Source: Penium margaritaceum (lineage: Eukaryota; Streptophyta; Zygnematophyceae; Desmidiales; Peniaceae). From it: a DNA stretch of 64,000 nt. Below the pieces are notes generated by a model, which made no database searches, was not told where the DNA came from, and saw only the letters and a program-made list of their open reading frames with translations. This document shows positions 11,301-22,768 of this stretch, one piece after another (position 1 is the first letter of the stretch; each line of letters begins with the position of its first letter). The stretch is from assembly GCA_023375785.1 (NCBI GenBank), contig SZWC01000032.1, positions 426,875 through 490,874 on the forward strand, read 5' to 3'. Made by a program: the position numbers and the translations under genes.

Positions 11301-14300
11301 GCACAAGAGCCACACCGAGCCACCAGTATTATACTTTGTTTGCACCTGCAAGGTCATGCCTAGCACATTTGCAATGTGATTGGACACTCTGACCGTGGCT
11401 GACTCGTGTTACGATTCGTAGCCGTGTAAGGTACTTGGTAAACTTTGTGGTCATGGTCAGTGGCACATGCAAGAATTTTCAAGGCATTGCACACAATAGC
11501 CGTGCCAAGCCAATGGTTTTTTCCCTTGTTTATACCTGCAATGTCATGCATATTAGATGTTCACTGTGATTTGGCACCCTGAATGTGGCTGACTCGTGTT
11601 ACAATTCGCAGAAGTTAAAGTCACTTGGTAAACTTTGTGGTCATTGTCAGTGGCACATGCCAACTTTGTCAAGGCATTGTGCACAATAGCCGTGCCAAGC
11701 CACCAGTTTTTTACCTTGTTTATACATGCAAGGTCATGCATGTTAGATGTGCACTGTGATTGGGCACTCTGACCGTGGCTGACTCGTGTTACGATTCGTA
11801 GAAGTTAAAGTCAATTGGTAAACCTTGTGGTCATGGTCAGTGGCACGTGCAAACTTTGTCAAGGCATTGCGCACAATAGCCGTACCAAGCCACCGGTGTT
11901 TTACCTTGTTTGCACCTGCAAGATCATGCCTAATACGTCTGCACTGTGATTGGACACCCTGACCGTGGCTGACTTGTGTTATGATCAATTGACGTAAACG
12001 TCCCTTGGATACATTTGTGGCCACGGTCAGTGGCACATACCAACTTTGTCAAGGCATTGCGCACAATAGCCACACTGAGCTACCAGTATTCTACCTTGTT
12101 TAAACCTATAAGGTCATGCCTAGTATATCTTCACTATGATTGGACACTCTGACCGTGGCTGAATCGTGTTATAATTCATAGCCGATTAATGTACTTGGTA
12201 AACTTTGTCGTCATGGTCAGTGGCACATGCCAACTTTGTCAAGGCATTGCGTACAATAGCCGTGCCAAGCCACCGGTTCTTTACCTTTTTATACCAGCAA
12301 CGTCATGCATATCAGATGTGCACTATGATTGGACACTCTGACAGTGGGTGACTCATGTTACGATTCCCAGAAGTTAGTCACTTGGTAAACATTGTGGTCA
12401 TGGTCAGTGGCACATGCCAACTTTGTCAAGGCATTGCACACAATATCCGTGCCAAGCCACCGGTTTTTTACCTTGTGTATACCTGCAAGGTCATGCATAT
12501 GAGATGTGCACTGTGATTGGGCACTCTGACCATGGCTGACTCGTGTTACGATTCGTAGAAATTAAAGTCACTTGGTAAACTTTGTGGGCATGGTCAGTGG
12601 CACATGCCATCTTTGTCAAGTCATTGCACATGATAGCCACACCAAGCCACTAGTATTCTACCTTTTCTGTACCTGCAAGATCATGCCCAGTATATCTGCA
12701 CTGTGATTGGACACTCTGACCGTGGCTGACTCGTGTTATGATCAATAGAAGTAAACGTTACTTGGATACAGTTGTGGTCATGGTCAGTGGCACATGCCAA
12801 CTTTGTCAAGGCATTGCGCACAATAGCCACACCGAGCTACCAGTATTCTACCTTGTTTATACGTGCAAGTTCATGCCCAGTATATCTGCAATGTGATTGG
12901 ACACTCTGACCGTGGCTGACTCGTCTTATGATTCATAGCCGTTTAATGTACTTGGTAAACATTGTGGTCATGGTCAGTGGCACATGCCAAGTTTCTCAAG
13001 GCATTGCGGACAATAGCCGCGCCAAGCCACCGGGTTTTTACCTTGTTCATACCTGAAAGGTCATGCATATTAGATGTGCACTGAGATTGGGCACTCTGAC
13101 CATGGCTGACTTATGTTACGATTCGTATAACTTTAAGTCACTTGGTAAACTTTGTGGTCACGGTCTGTGGCACATGCCAACGTTGTCAAGGCATTGCGCA
13201 CAATAGCCACACCGAGCCACCAGTATTATAACTTGTTTGCACATGCAAGATCATGCCTAGTACATCTACACTGTGATTGGACACTCTGACCGTTGCTGAC
13301 TCGTGTTATGATTCTTAGCCGTTTAAGGTACTTGGTAAACTTTGTGGTCATGGTCAGTGGCAGATGCAAACTTTGTCAGGGCATTGCACACAATAGCCGT
13401 GCCAAGCCAACGGCTTTTTACCTTGTTTATACCTGCAAGGTCATGCATGTTAGATGTGCACTGTGATTGGACACCCTGACCGTGGCTGACTCGTGTTTTG
13501 ATCAATAGACGTAAACGTCCATTGGATACATTTGTGGTCATGGTCAGTGGCACATACCAACTTTGTCAAGGCATTGCGCACAATAGCCACACCAAGCTAC
13601 TAGTATTCTATCTTGTTTAAACCCGTACGGTCATGCCCAGTATATCTACACTGTGATTGGACACTCTGACCGTGGCTGACGCGTGTTATAATTTATAGCC
13701 GTTTAATGTACTTGGTAAACTTTGTTGTCATGGTCAGTGGAACATTCCAACTTTGTCAAGGCATTGCGCACAATAGCCGTGCCAAGCCACCGGTTTTTCA
13801 CCTTTTTATACCAGCAACGTCATGCATATGATATGTGCACTATGATTGGACACTCTGAAAGTGACTGACTTGTGTTACGATTCATAGAAGTTAATGTCAC
13901 TTGGTAAACGTTGTGGTCATGGTCAGTGGCACATGCCAACTTAGTCAAGGCATTGCGCACAATATCCGTGCCAAGCCACCGGTCTTTTACCTTGTGTATA
14001 CCTACAAGGTCATGCATATGAGATGTGCACTGTGGTTGGGCACCCTGACCGTGGCTGACTCGTGTTAAGATTCGTAGAAGTTAAAGTCACTTGGTAATCT
14101 TTGTGGTCATGGGCAGTGGCACATGCCAACTTTTTCAAGTCATTGCGCACAGTGGCCACACCAAGACACCAGTACTCTACCTTGTTTGTACCTGCAAGAT
14201 CATGCCTCGTACATCTGCATTGTGTTTGGACACTCTGACCGAGGCTGACTCGTGTTATGAGTCATAGCCGTTTAAGGTACTTGGTAGACTTTGTGGTCAT

Positions 14301-16968
14301 GGTCAGTGGCACATGCCAACTTTGTCAAGGCATTGCGCACAATAGCTGTGCCAAGCCACCGGTTTTTTACCTTATCTATACCTGCAAGGTTATGCCTAGT
14401 ACATCTGAACTGTGATTGGGCACTCTGACTGTGGCTGACTCGTTTTACAATTCGTAAAAGTTAAAGTCACATGGTAAACGTTGTGGTCATGGTCAGTGGC
14501 ACATGCCAACATTGTCAAGGCATTGCGCACAATAGCCATTCCGAGCCACCAGTATTCTACCTTGTTTGAACCTTCAAGATCATGCCTAGTACATCTGCAC
14601 TGTTATTGGACACTCTGACCGTGGCTGACGTGTGTTAGTATCAATATATGTAAAAGTCACTTGGATACATTTGTGGTTATGGTCAGTGGAATATGCCAAC
14701 TTTATCAAGGCATTGCACACAATAGCCACACCGAGCCACCAGTATTCCACCTTGTTTATACCTGCAAGGTCATGCCCAGTATATCAGCACTGTGATTGGA
14801 CACCATGCCCGTGGCTGACTCGTGTTATGATTCATAGCCGTTTAAGGTACTTGGTAAAGTTTTTGGTCATGGTCAGTGGCACATGCCAATTTTGTCAAGG
14901 CATTGCGCACAATAGCCGTGCCAAGCCACCAGTTTTTTACCTTGTTATACATGCAAGGTCATGCCTAGTACATCTAAACTGTGATTGGGCACTCTGAATG
15001 TGGCTGACTCATGTTACGATTCGTAGAAGTTAAAGTCACATGGTAAACTTTGTGGTCATGACTCAGTGGCACATGCCAACTTGTCAAGGCATTGCGCACA
15101 ATAGCCACACTGAGCCACTAGTATTCTACCTTGTTTGCACCTGCAAGATCATGCCTACTATATCTGCACTGTGATTGGACACTCTGGCCGTGTCTGACAC
15201 GTGTTATGATCAATAGAAGTAAAAGTCACTTGGATTATGCTCTTCGTCAGTGGCACATGCCAACATTGTCAAGGCCTTGCACATGATAGCCACACCGAGC
15301 CACCAGTATTCTACCTTGTTTATACCTGTAAGGTCATGCATAGTATATCTGCACTGTGATTGGATACTCTGACCGTGGCTGACTCGTGTTATGATTCATA
15401 GCCGTCTAAGGTACTTGGTAAACTTTGTGGTCATGGTCAGTGGCACATGCCAACTTTGTCAAGGCATTGCGCACAAGAGCCGTGCCAAGCCATCGGTTTT
15501 TTACCTTGTTTATGCCTGCAAGGTCATACATATTAGATGTGCGCTTTGATTGGGTACTCTGACTGTGGCTGACTCGTGTTATGATTCGCAGAGGTCAAAA
15601 TCACTTGGTAAACGTTTTCGTCATGGTCAGTGCCACATGAAAACTTTTTCAAGGCATTGCGCACAATAGCCACACCGAACCACCAGTATTCTACTTTGTT
15701 TGCACCTGCAATACAATGCCTACTACATCTTCTTTGTGATTGGACACTCTGACCGTGGCTGACTCGTGTTATGATCAATAGAAGTAAAAGTCACGTGGAT
15801 ACATTTGTGGTCATGGTCAGTGGCACATGCCAACTTTGTCGAGGCATTGCAGACAATAGCCACACCGAACCACCAGTAATTTACTTTGTTTATACCGGTA
15901 AGGTCATGCCCGGTATATGTGCACTGTGATTGGACAATCTGATTGTGGCTGTGTCGTGTTATGATTCATAGCCATTTAAGGTACTTTGTAAACTTTGTGG
16001 CCATGGTCAGTGGCACATGCCAACTTTGTCAAGGCATTGCGCACAATGGCCATGCCAAGCCACCAGTTTTTTACCTTGTCTATACCTGCAAGGTCATGCC
16101 TAGTACATGTGGCTTGTGATTGGGCACTCTGACTGTGGCTGACTTGTGTTACGATTCGTAGAAGTTAAAGTCACTTGGTAAACTTTGTGGTCATTGTCAG
16201 TGGCACATGCCAACTTTTTCAAGGCATTGTGCACAATAGCCACACCGAGCCACCAGTATTCTACCTTGTTTGCATGTGCAAGATCATGCCTAGTACGTCT
16301 GCACTGTGATTGGACACTCTGACCGTGGTTGACTCGTGTTATGATCAATAGAAGTAAAAGTCACTTGGATATATTTGTGGTCATGGTCAGTGGCACATGC
16401 CAACTTTGTCAAGGCATTGCACACAATAGCCACACCAAGCCACCAGAGTTCTACGTTGATTATACCTGTAAGGTCATGCCCAGTACATCTGCACTGTGTT
16501 TGGACACTCTGACTGTGGCTGACTTGTGTTATAATTCATAGTCGTTTAAGGTACTTGGTAACCTTTGTGGTCATGTTCAGTGGCACATGCCAACTTGTTC
16601 AAGGCATTTCGCACAATTTCCGTGCCAAGCCACGGGTTTTTTACCTTATTTATACATGCAAGGTCATGCCTAGTACATTTGACTTGTGATTGGGCACTCT
16701 GACTGTGGTTGACTCGTGTTACGATTCATAGAAGTTAAAGTCACTTGGTAAACTTTGTGGTCTTGGTCAGCGGCACATGCCAACCTTGTCAAGGCATTGC
16801 GCACAGTAGCCGTGCCAAGACACAGGTTTTTTACCCTGCTTATACCTGCAAGGTCATGCATATTAGACGTGCACTGTGATTGGGTACTCTGACTGTGGCT
16901 GACTCGTGTTACGATCCGTAGAAGTTAAAGTCACTTCGTAAACTTTGTGGTCATTGTCAGTGGCACAT
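8382..16968 (+). repeat. Satellite array, forward orientation, about 45 monomers
   Basis: Uninterrupted tandem units of about 190 bp with the same three types and the same two conserved blocks, GTCAGTGGCACATGCCAAC and GACACTCTGACCGTGGCTG. It ends abruptly after GGCACAT (16962-16968), where the GC-rich insert starts. Local duplications at 8500-10240 are described separately. No gene or other element is seen. Confidence 0.95.
8500..10240 (+). repeat. Locally duplicated satellite block with a shortened monomer
   Basis: A monomer variant 22 bp shorter than normal, in which GCCAAGC is followed by GATTGGCACGGTCATGC, occurs at 8561, 9490 and 10038, with its neighbours copied along with it. Inside the block, the unit whose GCATTGCACATAATAG begins at 9631 is repeated almost unchanged at 9821, exactly 190 bp later. 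This pattern indicates amplification of multi-monomer segments and not of single units only. Confidence 0.85.
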
Positions 16969-18160
16969 TGATTCCCCCAAATTTGCCGCGTCCTTGATTT
17001 TCTCCGCGGATGTCTGCGCTCCGCGCTATTCCGCGGATCAGGCACTTCCACCACTACTACTATGTAGTTAAGATAGGCCACGACGCTTCCGCGCCAATTT
17101 CAGACTGTGAACAACTCCGCGGACCACAGGTCTGGACTTCTACACGGTAGCCTCACCGATGTGTGCCGCTCCGTGATCCACTTCTTCCCACCCGGGAGTC
17201 CACCACCCCGTGGCGTCTGACTCCTCTCCGCGGAACCCTTGTTCTGCGGACGTGTGTAAGCAAGGGACACCGACGGCAGCTCACTCCACTCGGGCTTTTG
17301 GTTCTTCACACGCCTAGTCCCCTAGTCCGCGGATCAGACTCCGCGAGCAATGGAAGGCAAGAGGGCAGTGGGCGGAGGACACAGATGGGAGTTGGTGAAA
17401 TGTCTTTGATAAAAGCTTGTGATGCGGAGTACACAGATGCTCGGAAAGCAAGCAAGACTGAGTTGCACTTGTGCTACTGCTAATGAGGCCCTTTTCTACT
17501 TGGCATTCCGCACGGCATGTCTACACGCCGTCGGTCTTATCTCTTTCACATCATCTTTCCTCCTACTTGGACTCTACGCGGTGCGGCTATGCACCGCGGG
17601 TCTCGTCCCAACTACACACACTCACACACACACAGCCTATCTTCTCCTGGTCACTTTCTTCATCCGCGGCTCGTGCACGCGGTTCTTCGTGTTCTTCCTT
17701 GAATCTTCGCCTTCCGCGGTGCGTCTCCAGGAGCTCCTCCGTGATCAATGCTGGGTCACTCATGCTGATTTGATGTTTCTCCTCTGATTGCTCGGTCCCT
17801 CCGCTGCCCTGCCTGTCCACTGTCAGTAGCTGCGGATTCTGTTGTGGACGAAGCCCCTGTTCTTCTTGCACCGCGGATTTTCCCGCCACCACTTCCCGCC
17901 TTGTCACAAGTGCTTGTATCAGAGGAGCTGCCGCAGGCGTTTTGCGTTAACCTGCGGCGGCCCTCCTACAGACAACCTAGTCTTTGTCTTTCCTAGGCCC
18001 CGCGCTACCCCTCGCTCAACCGCATCCGCGCGAGCCAGCATCCTGCGCGCGGATCTTAGGCTATCCCGATTTCCACTCCGCGGGTGGCCTCTTCTGCGGA
18101 GCTGTGGCAGAATTGTACTTGACACTGATGCCCCCAACTCCCCTTTTCAAGATTCTACCC
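16969..18160. other. Gene-free terminal region dense in CCGCGG
   Basis: No convincing coding region. CCGCGG occurs ten times up to 18083: at 17004, 17031, 17117, 17228, 17327, 17594, 17664, 17714, 17871 and 18078. The first five are part of the 8-bp palindrome TCCGCGGA, all within 330 bp. A short CA-repeat lies near 17618-17632. The motif density recalls the subterminal repeats of DNA transposons or a clustered regulatory site, but this is inference from composition and spacing. Confidence 0.6.
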
Positions 18161-18214
18161 CAGAGTCTCTCGGCAAGTCTTCCGTGTGAAGTACTTGCGG
18201 GGGTTGGGGCGGTC

Positions 18215-19955
18215 CTATCCCTGGCACGGCCTGTAGTATTTTTCCACCTTCCCTCCCTTCCGCTGGAGCTTCACCGCGCACTCATCGTGAACGAAGAGTC
18301 TGCATCTTTCACACCGCGCCCCCATCGTGGGTGCATTGACCAGGTTCTTGCATGAGGAGCAGTGTGGTGCGCGTTCGTACTTCTTGCAGCTCGAGCATCG
18401 ATAGATCTCCTTGCCTTCATAGCTCCGCCCCACCTCGTTGGCACTGGACTCATGCGCAATGCCTTCGCAATGCTCGCATCCATAGACCGTCCCCTCAAGT
18501 CTCCCAAAGCAATTGTCTCCGGTGCAGATACGCTTGCTGGAGAAATTCCACTTGATCCTCAGCGGCTTGTTGCGACAACTGCTGCAGGTCCAGATGCCTT
18601 CCTTCTCGCGCCCTCCATACTACAGGTGACACATGGTCCGACACATCCCGCAGGGTTTGCTGAATTTGGTCAGACCTGCTTCGCATCCCCCGTAGAGTGG
18701 GGCCAAGGTCTCGGTGTCATAGGACAGCGAAGCCCCTCCCTCTACGACTGCCATCCCCACGCATTTGTGGCACTGCCCCGTCCAAACCGAGTCTCCCGTC
18801 ACGAGGCAACTCTGATGGGCCATCTTGTGGCAGTGGGTACAGTGTTTTCCCTCGCTGACGGTTTTCATGCAGGTGGGCAGTTCTCCGCGGTTGCTTTGGG
18901 TGATTCTTGCTCCTCCTCGTCTTCCGAGTCCACCTCCTCCCCTTCCGCGGTCACCCGCGGTGGCTTCCGCACCCCATGCTGGTGCTCTATCTATTGGCAG
19001 CACCGTCTGCATTTCTTTGGTCCGCTGCGCTCCCCTTTGTTGTCCTGCGGCTGTTCCAGGCACTGCTCACATATCCTGCGCTGGCAACCTTCGCAGTCCT
19101 GCACCCGCCTCCCCCAGCGGTGTCCACATTGAGCACATGTCTGGCGTTCCTTCTCCCTCCGCGCCTTTTCTGCCGCCGCCATCCGACCTTCCTCTTGCCA
19201 CCGCCGCATGGTGGCCCATGTGGCCGTGCGGGGCCCTTGCCGTGCCTCTGCCTCATCCTCTTCNAGTCTTCCTCCTCCTCGTCTTCCGAGTCCACCTCCC
19301 CCCCTTCCGCGGTCACCCGCGATGGCTTCCGTACCCCATGCTGGTGCTCTATCTATTGGTGGCACCGTCTCCATTTCTTTGGTCCGCTGCGCTCCCCTTT
19401 GTTGTTCTGCGGCTGTTCCAGGCACTGCTCACATATCCTGCGCTGGCAACCTTCGCAGTCCTGCACCCGCCTCCCCCAGCGGTGTCCACATTGAGCACAT
19501 GTCTGGCGTTCCTTCTCCCTCCGCGCCTTTTCTGCCGCCGCCATCCGACCTTCCTCTTGCCACCGCCGCATGGTGGCCCATGTGGCCGTGCGGGGCCCTT
19601 GCCGTGCCTCTGCCTCATCCTCTTCCTCTTCCTCCTCCTCCTACTCAGGGTCCCATCTCCCACGTGCCTCTCCTTCCCCGGCGTCTGGGCCGGCTCTGTT
19701 GTCCCCTTTTTTCTGCTCCGCCTCCTCCTCTTAGCCCTCGCTGATACACCGCATACAAGTGCGGTTTGGCCCGATGCAACTTTTGGCCAACCCGTGGTGC
19801 ACCAGTTGGCCGTAGACGCGGCAGACGACATTCAGGAGCATCTCATCAGGCAGGTTTTCCCCACAGACCGCACAGGGGCCCGTGTAGGTAGCAAGGGTGC
19901 GGGGGCTCATGTGAGCACTCTTCTGCGGAGTATCGGTGGACACTCTTGGGGTCAT
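18215..19955 (-). pseudogene. Cysteine/histidine-rich multi-finger region downstream of integrase
   Basis: Successive minus-strand segments are rich in CxxC pairs spaced like treble-clef zinc fingers (PHD, RING or related). From 19955 downward they include CAVC with a later HH and CMRC; CAQC, CEGC and CEQC near 19350-19570; CTHC followed by HQSC and CHKC near 18860-18990; CGMC near 18640; and, in one stretch at 18215-18610, CSSC, CEHC, a second CSSC, HCSSC, CERC and HDEC. The likely role is nucleic-acid or protein binding. I do not recognise the family. Position suggests an extra 3' gene of the Gypsy-like element, but a captured host gene is possible. The region is broken and includes a duplicated stretch next to an assembly gap, so the number of fingers is uncertain. 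Confidence 0.5.
18906..19623. repeat. Two similar ~358-bp copies meeting at a single N (19264)
   Basis: The sequence from about 18906 to 19263 is repeated from 19265 to about 19623 with a handful of differences, for example CCTCCTCCCC against CCTCCCCCCC and TTGGCAGCACC against TTGGTGGCACC. Both end CTGCCTCATCCTCTTC. Because the two copies meet exactly at an N, they are more likely two alleles or two contig ends placed side by side than a true tandem duplication. Confidence 0.85.
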
Positions 19956-20175
19956 GTATCCACGGCCTGTTTGCTGTGATCCTGACAGTTGCTGCCGTTC
20001 CTACTGTTGCTCATGCTGCTCTTGCTTCTCCTGCCGCTCCTGATGCAGCTGCACTTGTTGTCCCTGTCCCGCTCACCTTCCTCCCGTGGAGACCTCTTGC
20101 ATGTCAGATTCGTCCGCTGGTTCCTTCTCCTGAGGCTCTTGACTCCACGCCTCCTCTTGCTCTGACACCTGAGTC

Positions 20176-20703
20176 TCACACTGCTCCAGCACCTCCTCCG
20201 CACGCCATCCCCTTGATCCCTTGCGTGCCTCCAACATAGGGGGTTCTCCCCGCGTGCCGGGGAGAAACTCTGTGGCAAAGACTCCGCTCACTGAACCCAT
20301 CTGGCCCCTCCAGCCACACCCATCCAACGTCAACCGCAGCCACGCGGTATTCCTGCCGCGCCTCTTCTGCTTCACGCTGTGCGCCTGGGGATGGGCGGAG
20401 GTACACCAGATTCCCTGCCTCGATCGCCCCGTGATTGAGGCGTCGGTTGGCGGCGTCGCATCCGCGCCAGGCCGAAACCGAGGCTCGGTGTCGTGCCTCG
20501 GCCCTCACCACGGATGTCTTCTGGCACCGCATCCGGTACCACTCCTGCACCTCCTTGTCCCTTGCCAGCTCCTGCTCCTCTTCCGAGCGGCCATCCTGCT
20601 GCTGCTCCGGATCGAGTGGCAGCCGTAGTGGGGGCTGCGGCATGCCCAGTGCCGCGCAGAGGTTGCCCAAAGAGGAGGGCATGTAGCGAGAACGTTGTGG
20701 CAC
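20176..20703 (-). pseudogene. Integrase C-terminal / tether-like region of the Gypsy-like element
   Basis: A minus-strand frame of 175 residues follows the integrase core. It has a Pro/Leu-rich start, a charged helical middle (EEEQELARDKEVQEW), and the segment AIEAGNLVYLRPSP. That segment resembles the GDxVxLR-type strand after the catalytic core of Ty3/Gypsy integrases, which forms a small beta barrel that binds DNA. The assignment rests on position and this one segment. The frame belongs to a broken element. Confidence 0.5.
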
Positions 20704-20772
20704 GACTGTGAGTGATGTTGATAAAGTGGGTGGTCTTTTTTAGGGTCTCCCCCAATATCTGACCTCCGTAGT

Positions 20773-21259
20773 GGCTACCGCTCGCTCCAGAATCTCATAC
20801 AGCCATTTGACTTGGCCCTGGGAATGACAACAGTACCACCTTGAATGCACGTGCTATACCCCCCGCTCCGCGAGCTCATCGCGGAATGCTCCTGCAAACT
20901 CGGTGCCGTTGTCGCTGTGCACCACGCGACACCCTCCAAAGCGGTATAATATTTCCTCCCGGATGAAGCGCGCCGCTCACTCAGAGGACTTGTCGGGGAC
21001 AGCCATGACCAACGTNGGCTACCGCTCGCTCCAGAATCTCATACAGCCATTTGACTTGGCCCTGGGAATGACAACAGTACCACCTTGAATGCACGTGCTA
21101 TACCCCCCGCTCCGCGAGCTCATCGCGGAATGCTCCTGCAAACTCGGTGCCGTTGTCGCTGTGCACCACGCGACACCCTCCAAAGCGGTATAATATTTCC
21201 TCCCGGATGAAGCGCGCCGCTCACTCAGAGGACTTGTCGGGGACAGCCATGACCAACGT
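20773..21259. repeat. Exact 243-bp duplication on both sides of a single N
   Basis: Bases 20773-21015 and 21017-21259 read the same, from GGCTACCGCTCGCTCC to GCCATGACCAACGT, with N at 21016 between them. An exact duplication abutting an N is the signature of two overlapping contig ends left unmerged. It doubles part of the integrase core and is very probably not present in the genome. Confidence 0.93.
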
Positions 21260-21913
21260 GTATTTGGAGAAGTGCTCCACTGCTGTAATCCAATACCGCT
21301 CTCCTTGGGCGTGGCAAGGACGGGGTCCGTGAAAGTCGATGATAATGCGGTCCAAGGGCTCACCGATGGGAGAGGGCAGGAAGAGCGGCATGTCCCGCGG
21401 CGTGATTTTGCGGTGTCGCTCACATGGTGCGCAGTGTTGCACCACTTATTTTACGATCGCCAGCAAGTTCGGCACGTGCAGGATAGGGGTGAGGCGTACC
21501 TTGAGTGCCTGAATGCCGGAGTGGTGGTGGTTATGGTATGCCTCGATCACCGCCCTCTGCATGGTGGGCGGGGGCACCCACAATATCTGTGGTGTGGTCC
21601 GCCACAGGCGGCCGCCTTCCCACGCGTACAGTTCACAGGTGATGGCGAGGTCATCCTTCTTCCGCCTATCATACTCCACCCCCATCTGAGCCCCCAGAGT
21701 CTTGTACACCTTGTCCGCCTCCGCTTTCTGTTGCTCCTTGGTTGTGGCGCGGAGCAGGATGTGGGCGGTTTGCCAGATCCTACTGTCTTGTGTTTTGACT
21801 GGTCCCTTTGCTTTCCCTGCCTTCGCCGCGGTAGCTTCTCCCGGCTTCCTCTTCTTCTCCTTCTCCAGCGCCGGCAGCCCCTGGGCCAGCCTTGCATCCC
21901 GTTCTGCCTTCAT
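20773..21913 (-). pseudogene. Retroviral-type integrase (Ty3/Gypsy-like) remnant
   Basis: Integrase inserts the element's DNA copy into the host genome. The N-terminal segment (near 21446-21530) has the HxxxH half of the zinc-binding domain in YHNHHHSGIQALK, and CAPCERH (near 21420) supplies the CxxC half. The catalytic core follows with DRIIIDFHGPRP and WITAVEHFSKY, then VHSDNGTEFAG and a final glutamate in YEILERAV, in the order expected for the D,D,E catalytic set. About 90 residues before the zinc-binding part are Lys/Ala-rich and unassigned. The copy is broken, and part of the core is present twice because of the assembly join at 21016. Confidence 0.82.
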
Positions 21914-22198
21914 CGCTTGCAGGCACCGTTGGTTGCTCTCGTCATAAGCGGGAGGCTCTCTGTCCTAGCTGTCCGGGGCTGGGAAGAGGCATAAAATTCC
22001 CACCGCGCGGCGTTCCCCTTCGTCCCATTGGCTTCGCAGTCTCCCCTCCGGCACTGTTCCATGCTGCCGGCTTCGTGCTCCGCGCACCTCCCCTGCCTCT
22101 GGCTCTGCCTTTTTGCTCCGGCATTGTCTCGGTGAGTCGCAGCAAGTCCGTCCCTTTGCGATGGACTGTTCCTCGTAAGGCTGTGGGGATTCGCTGAG

Positions 22199-22759
22199 CT
22201 AAGATACCACCACTTTGCCCGTCTTTTTCTTCCCCGGCGTGCTTTCCCCGATCCTCCGCTTTTGTTGTGCTGTGGTGCCGGCGCCCCCCAAGAGGGTTTG
22301 GAGTTGGGTTGGGACCGAGCCCACGGGCAGTGGGACGTTGCGGGATACTTCCAGGAGCAGCTCCATTGCTTGAGCAACGTTCTGATAGAGCTGTGCGAGC
22401 TGCTCCGGGTCAACGTCGTGCAGAGTGTCCTGGGGGGGTTGCTGCTGCTTGCTGCGTTTGGCTGAGGGCGTGGCTGTGGAGCTATCTTGAAGGGCTCGCT
22501 TCTCCTGCCCCTTGCGGCGGGACGTCGGCGTAGTTTTCGCGGAGGTTGGCGGAGGTCGTGGCGCTGAAGGAGCCTGCCTATTGACAACCGCGGATGCTGC
22601 GGCTCTTCTGGCCGCGCTTTGGAGCTTGGCCTGCTTGTCGAGCAGAGCGGCCGACAGGGTTGGCTGTGGAGTATTCTTTCGTGCTTCTTGCCTGATTGCC
22701 GCTGCTTTGGCGTATGCTTGTGCATCTTGAACCTGTCTTCCGCCTTCCCTTTGTACCAC
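22199..22759 (-). pseudogene. Unknown 186-residue frame between protease and integrase
   Basis: Basic and Ala/Gln-rich first half (AYAKAAAIRQEARKN, KGQEKRALQD, AKRSKQQQPPQ), then a helical stretch with regular leucines (LYQNVAQAMELLLEVSRNVP), ending in a Lys-rich tail. There are no polymerase motifs. It lies 9 bases after the preceding frame (22769-23275) in the same direction, as parts of one transcript would. The basic character would suit nucleic-acid binding, but I cannot name a family. It sits where the reverse transcriptase of a Ty3/Gypsy element is expected. Confidence 0.4.
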
Positions 22760-22768
22760 GTCATGCGT

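Noticed and set aside
18825-19979. 384-residue plus-strand frame
   Set aside because: It runs through the assembly N and the duplicated stretch and is the shadow of the cysteine-rich minus-strand region, with Pro/Ser/Leu low complexity.
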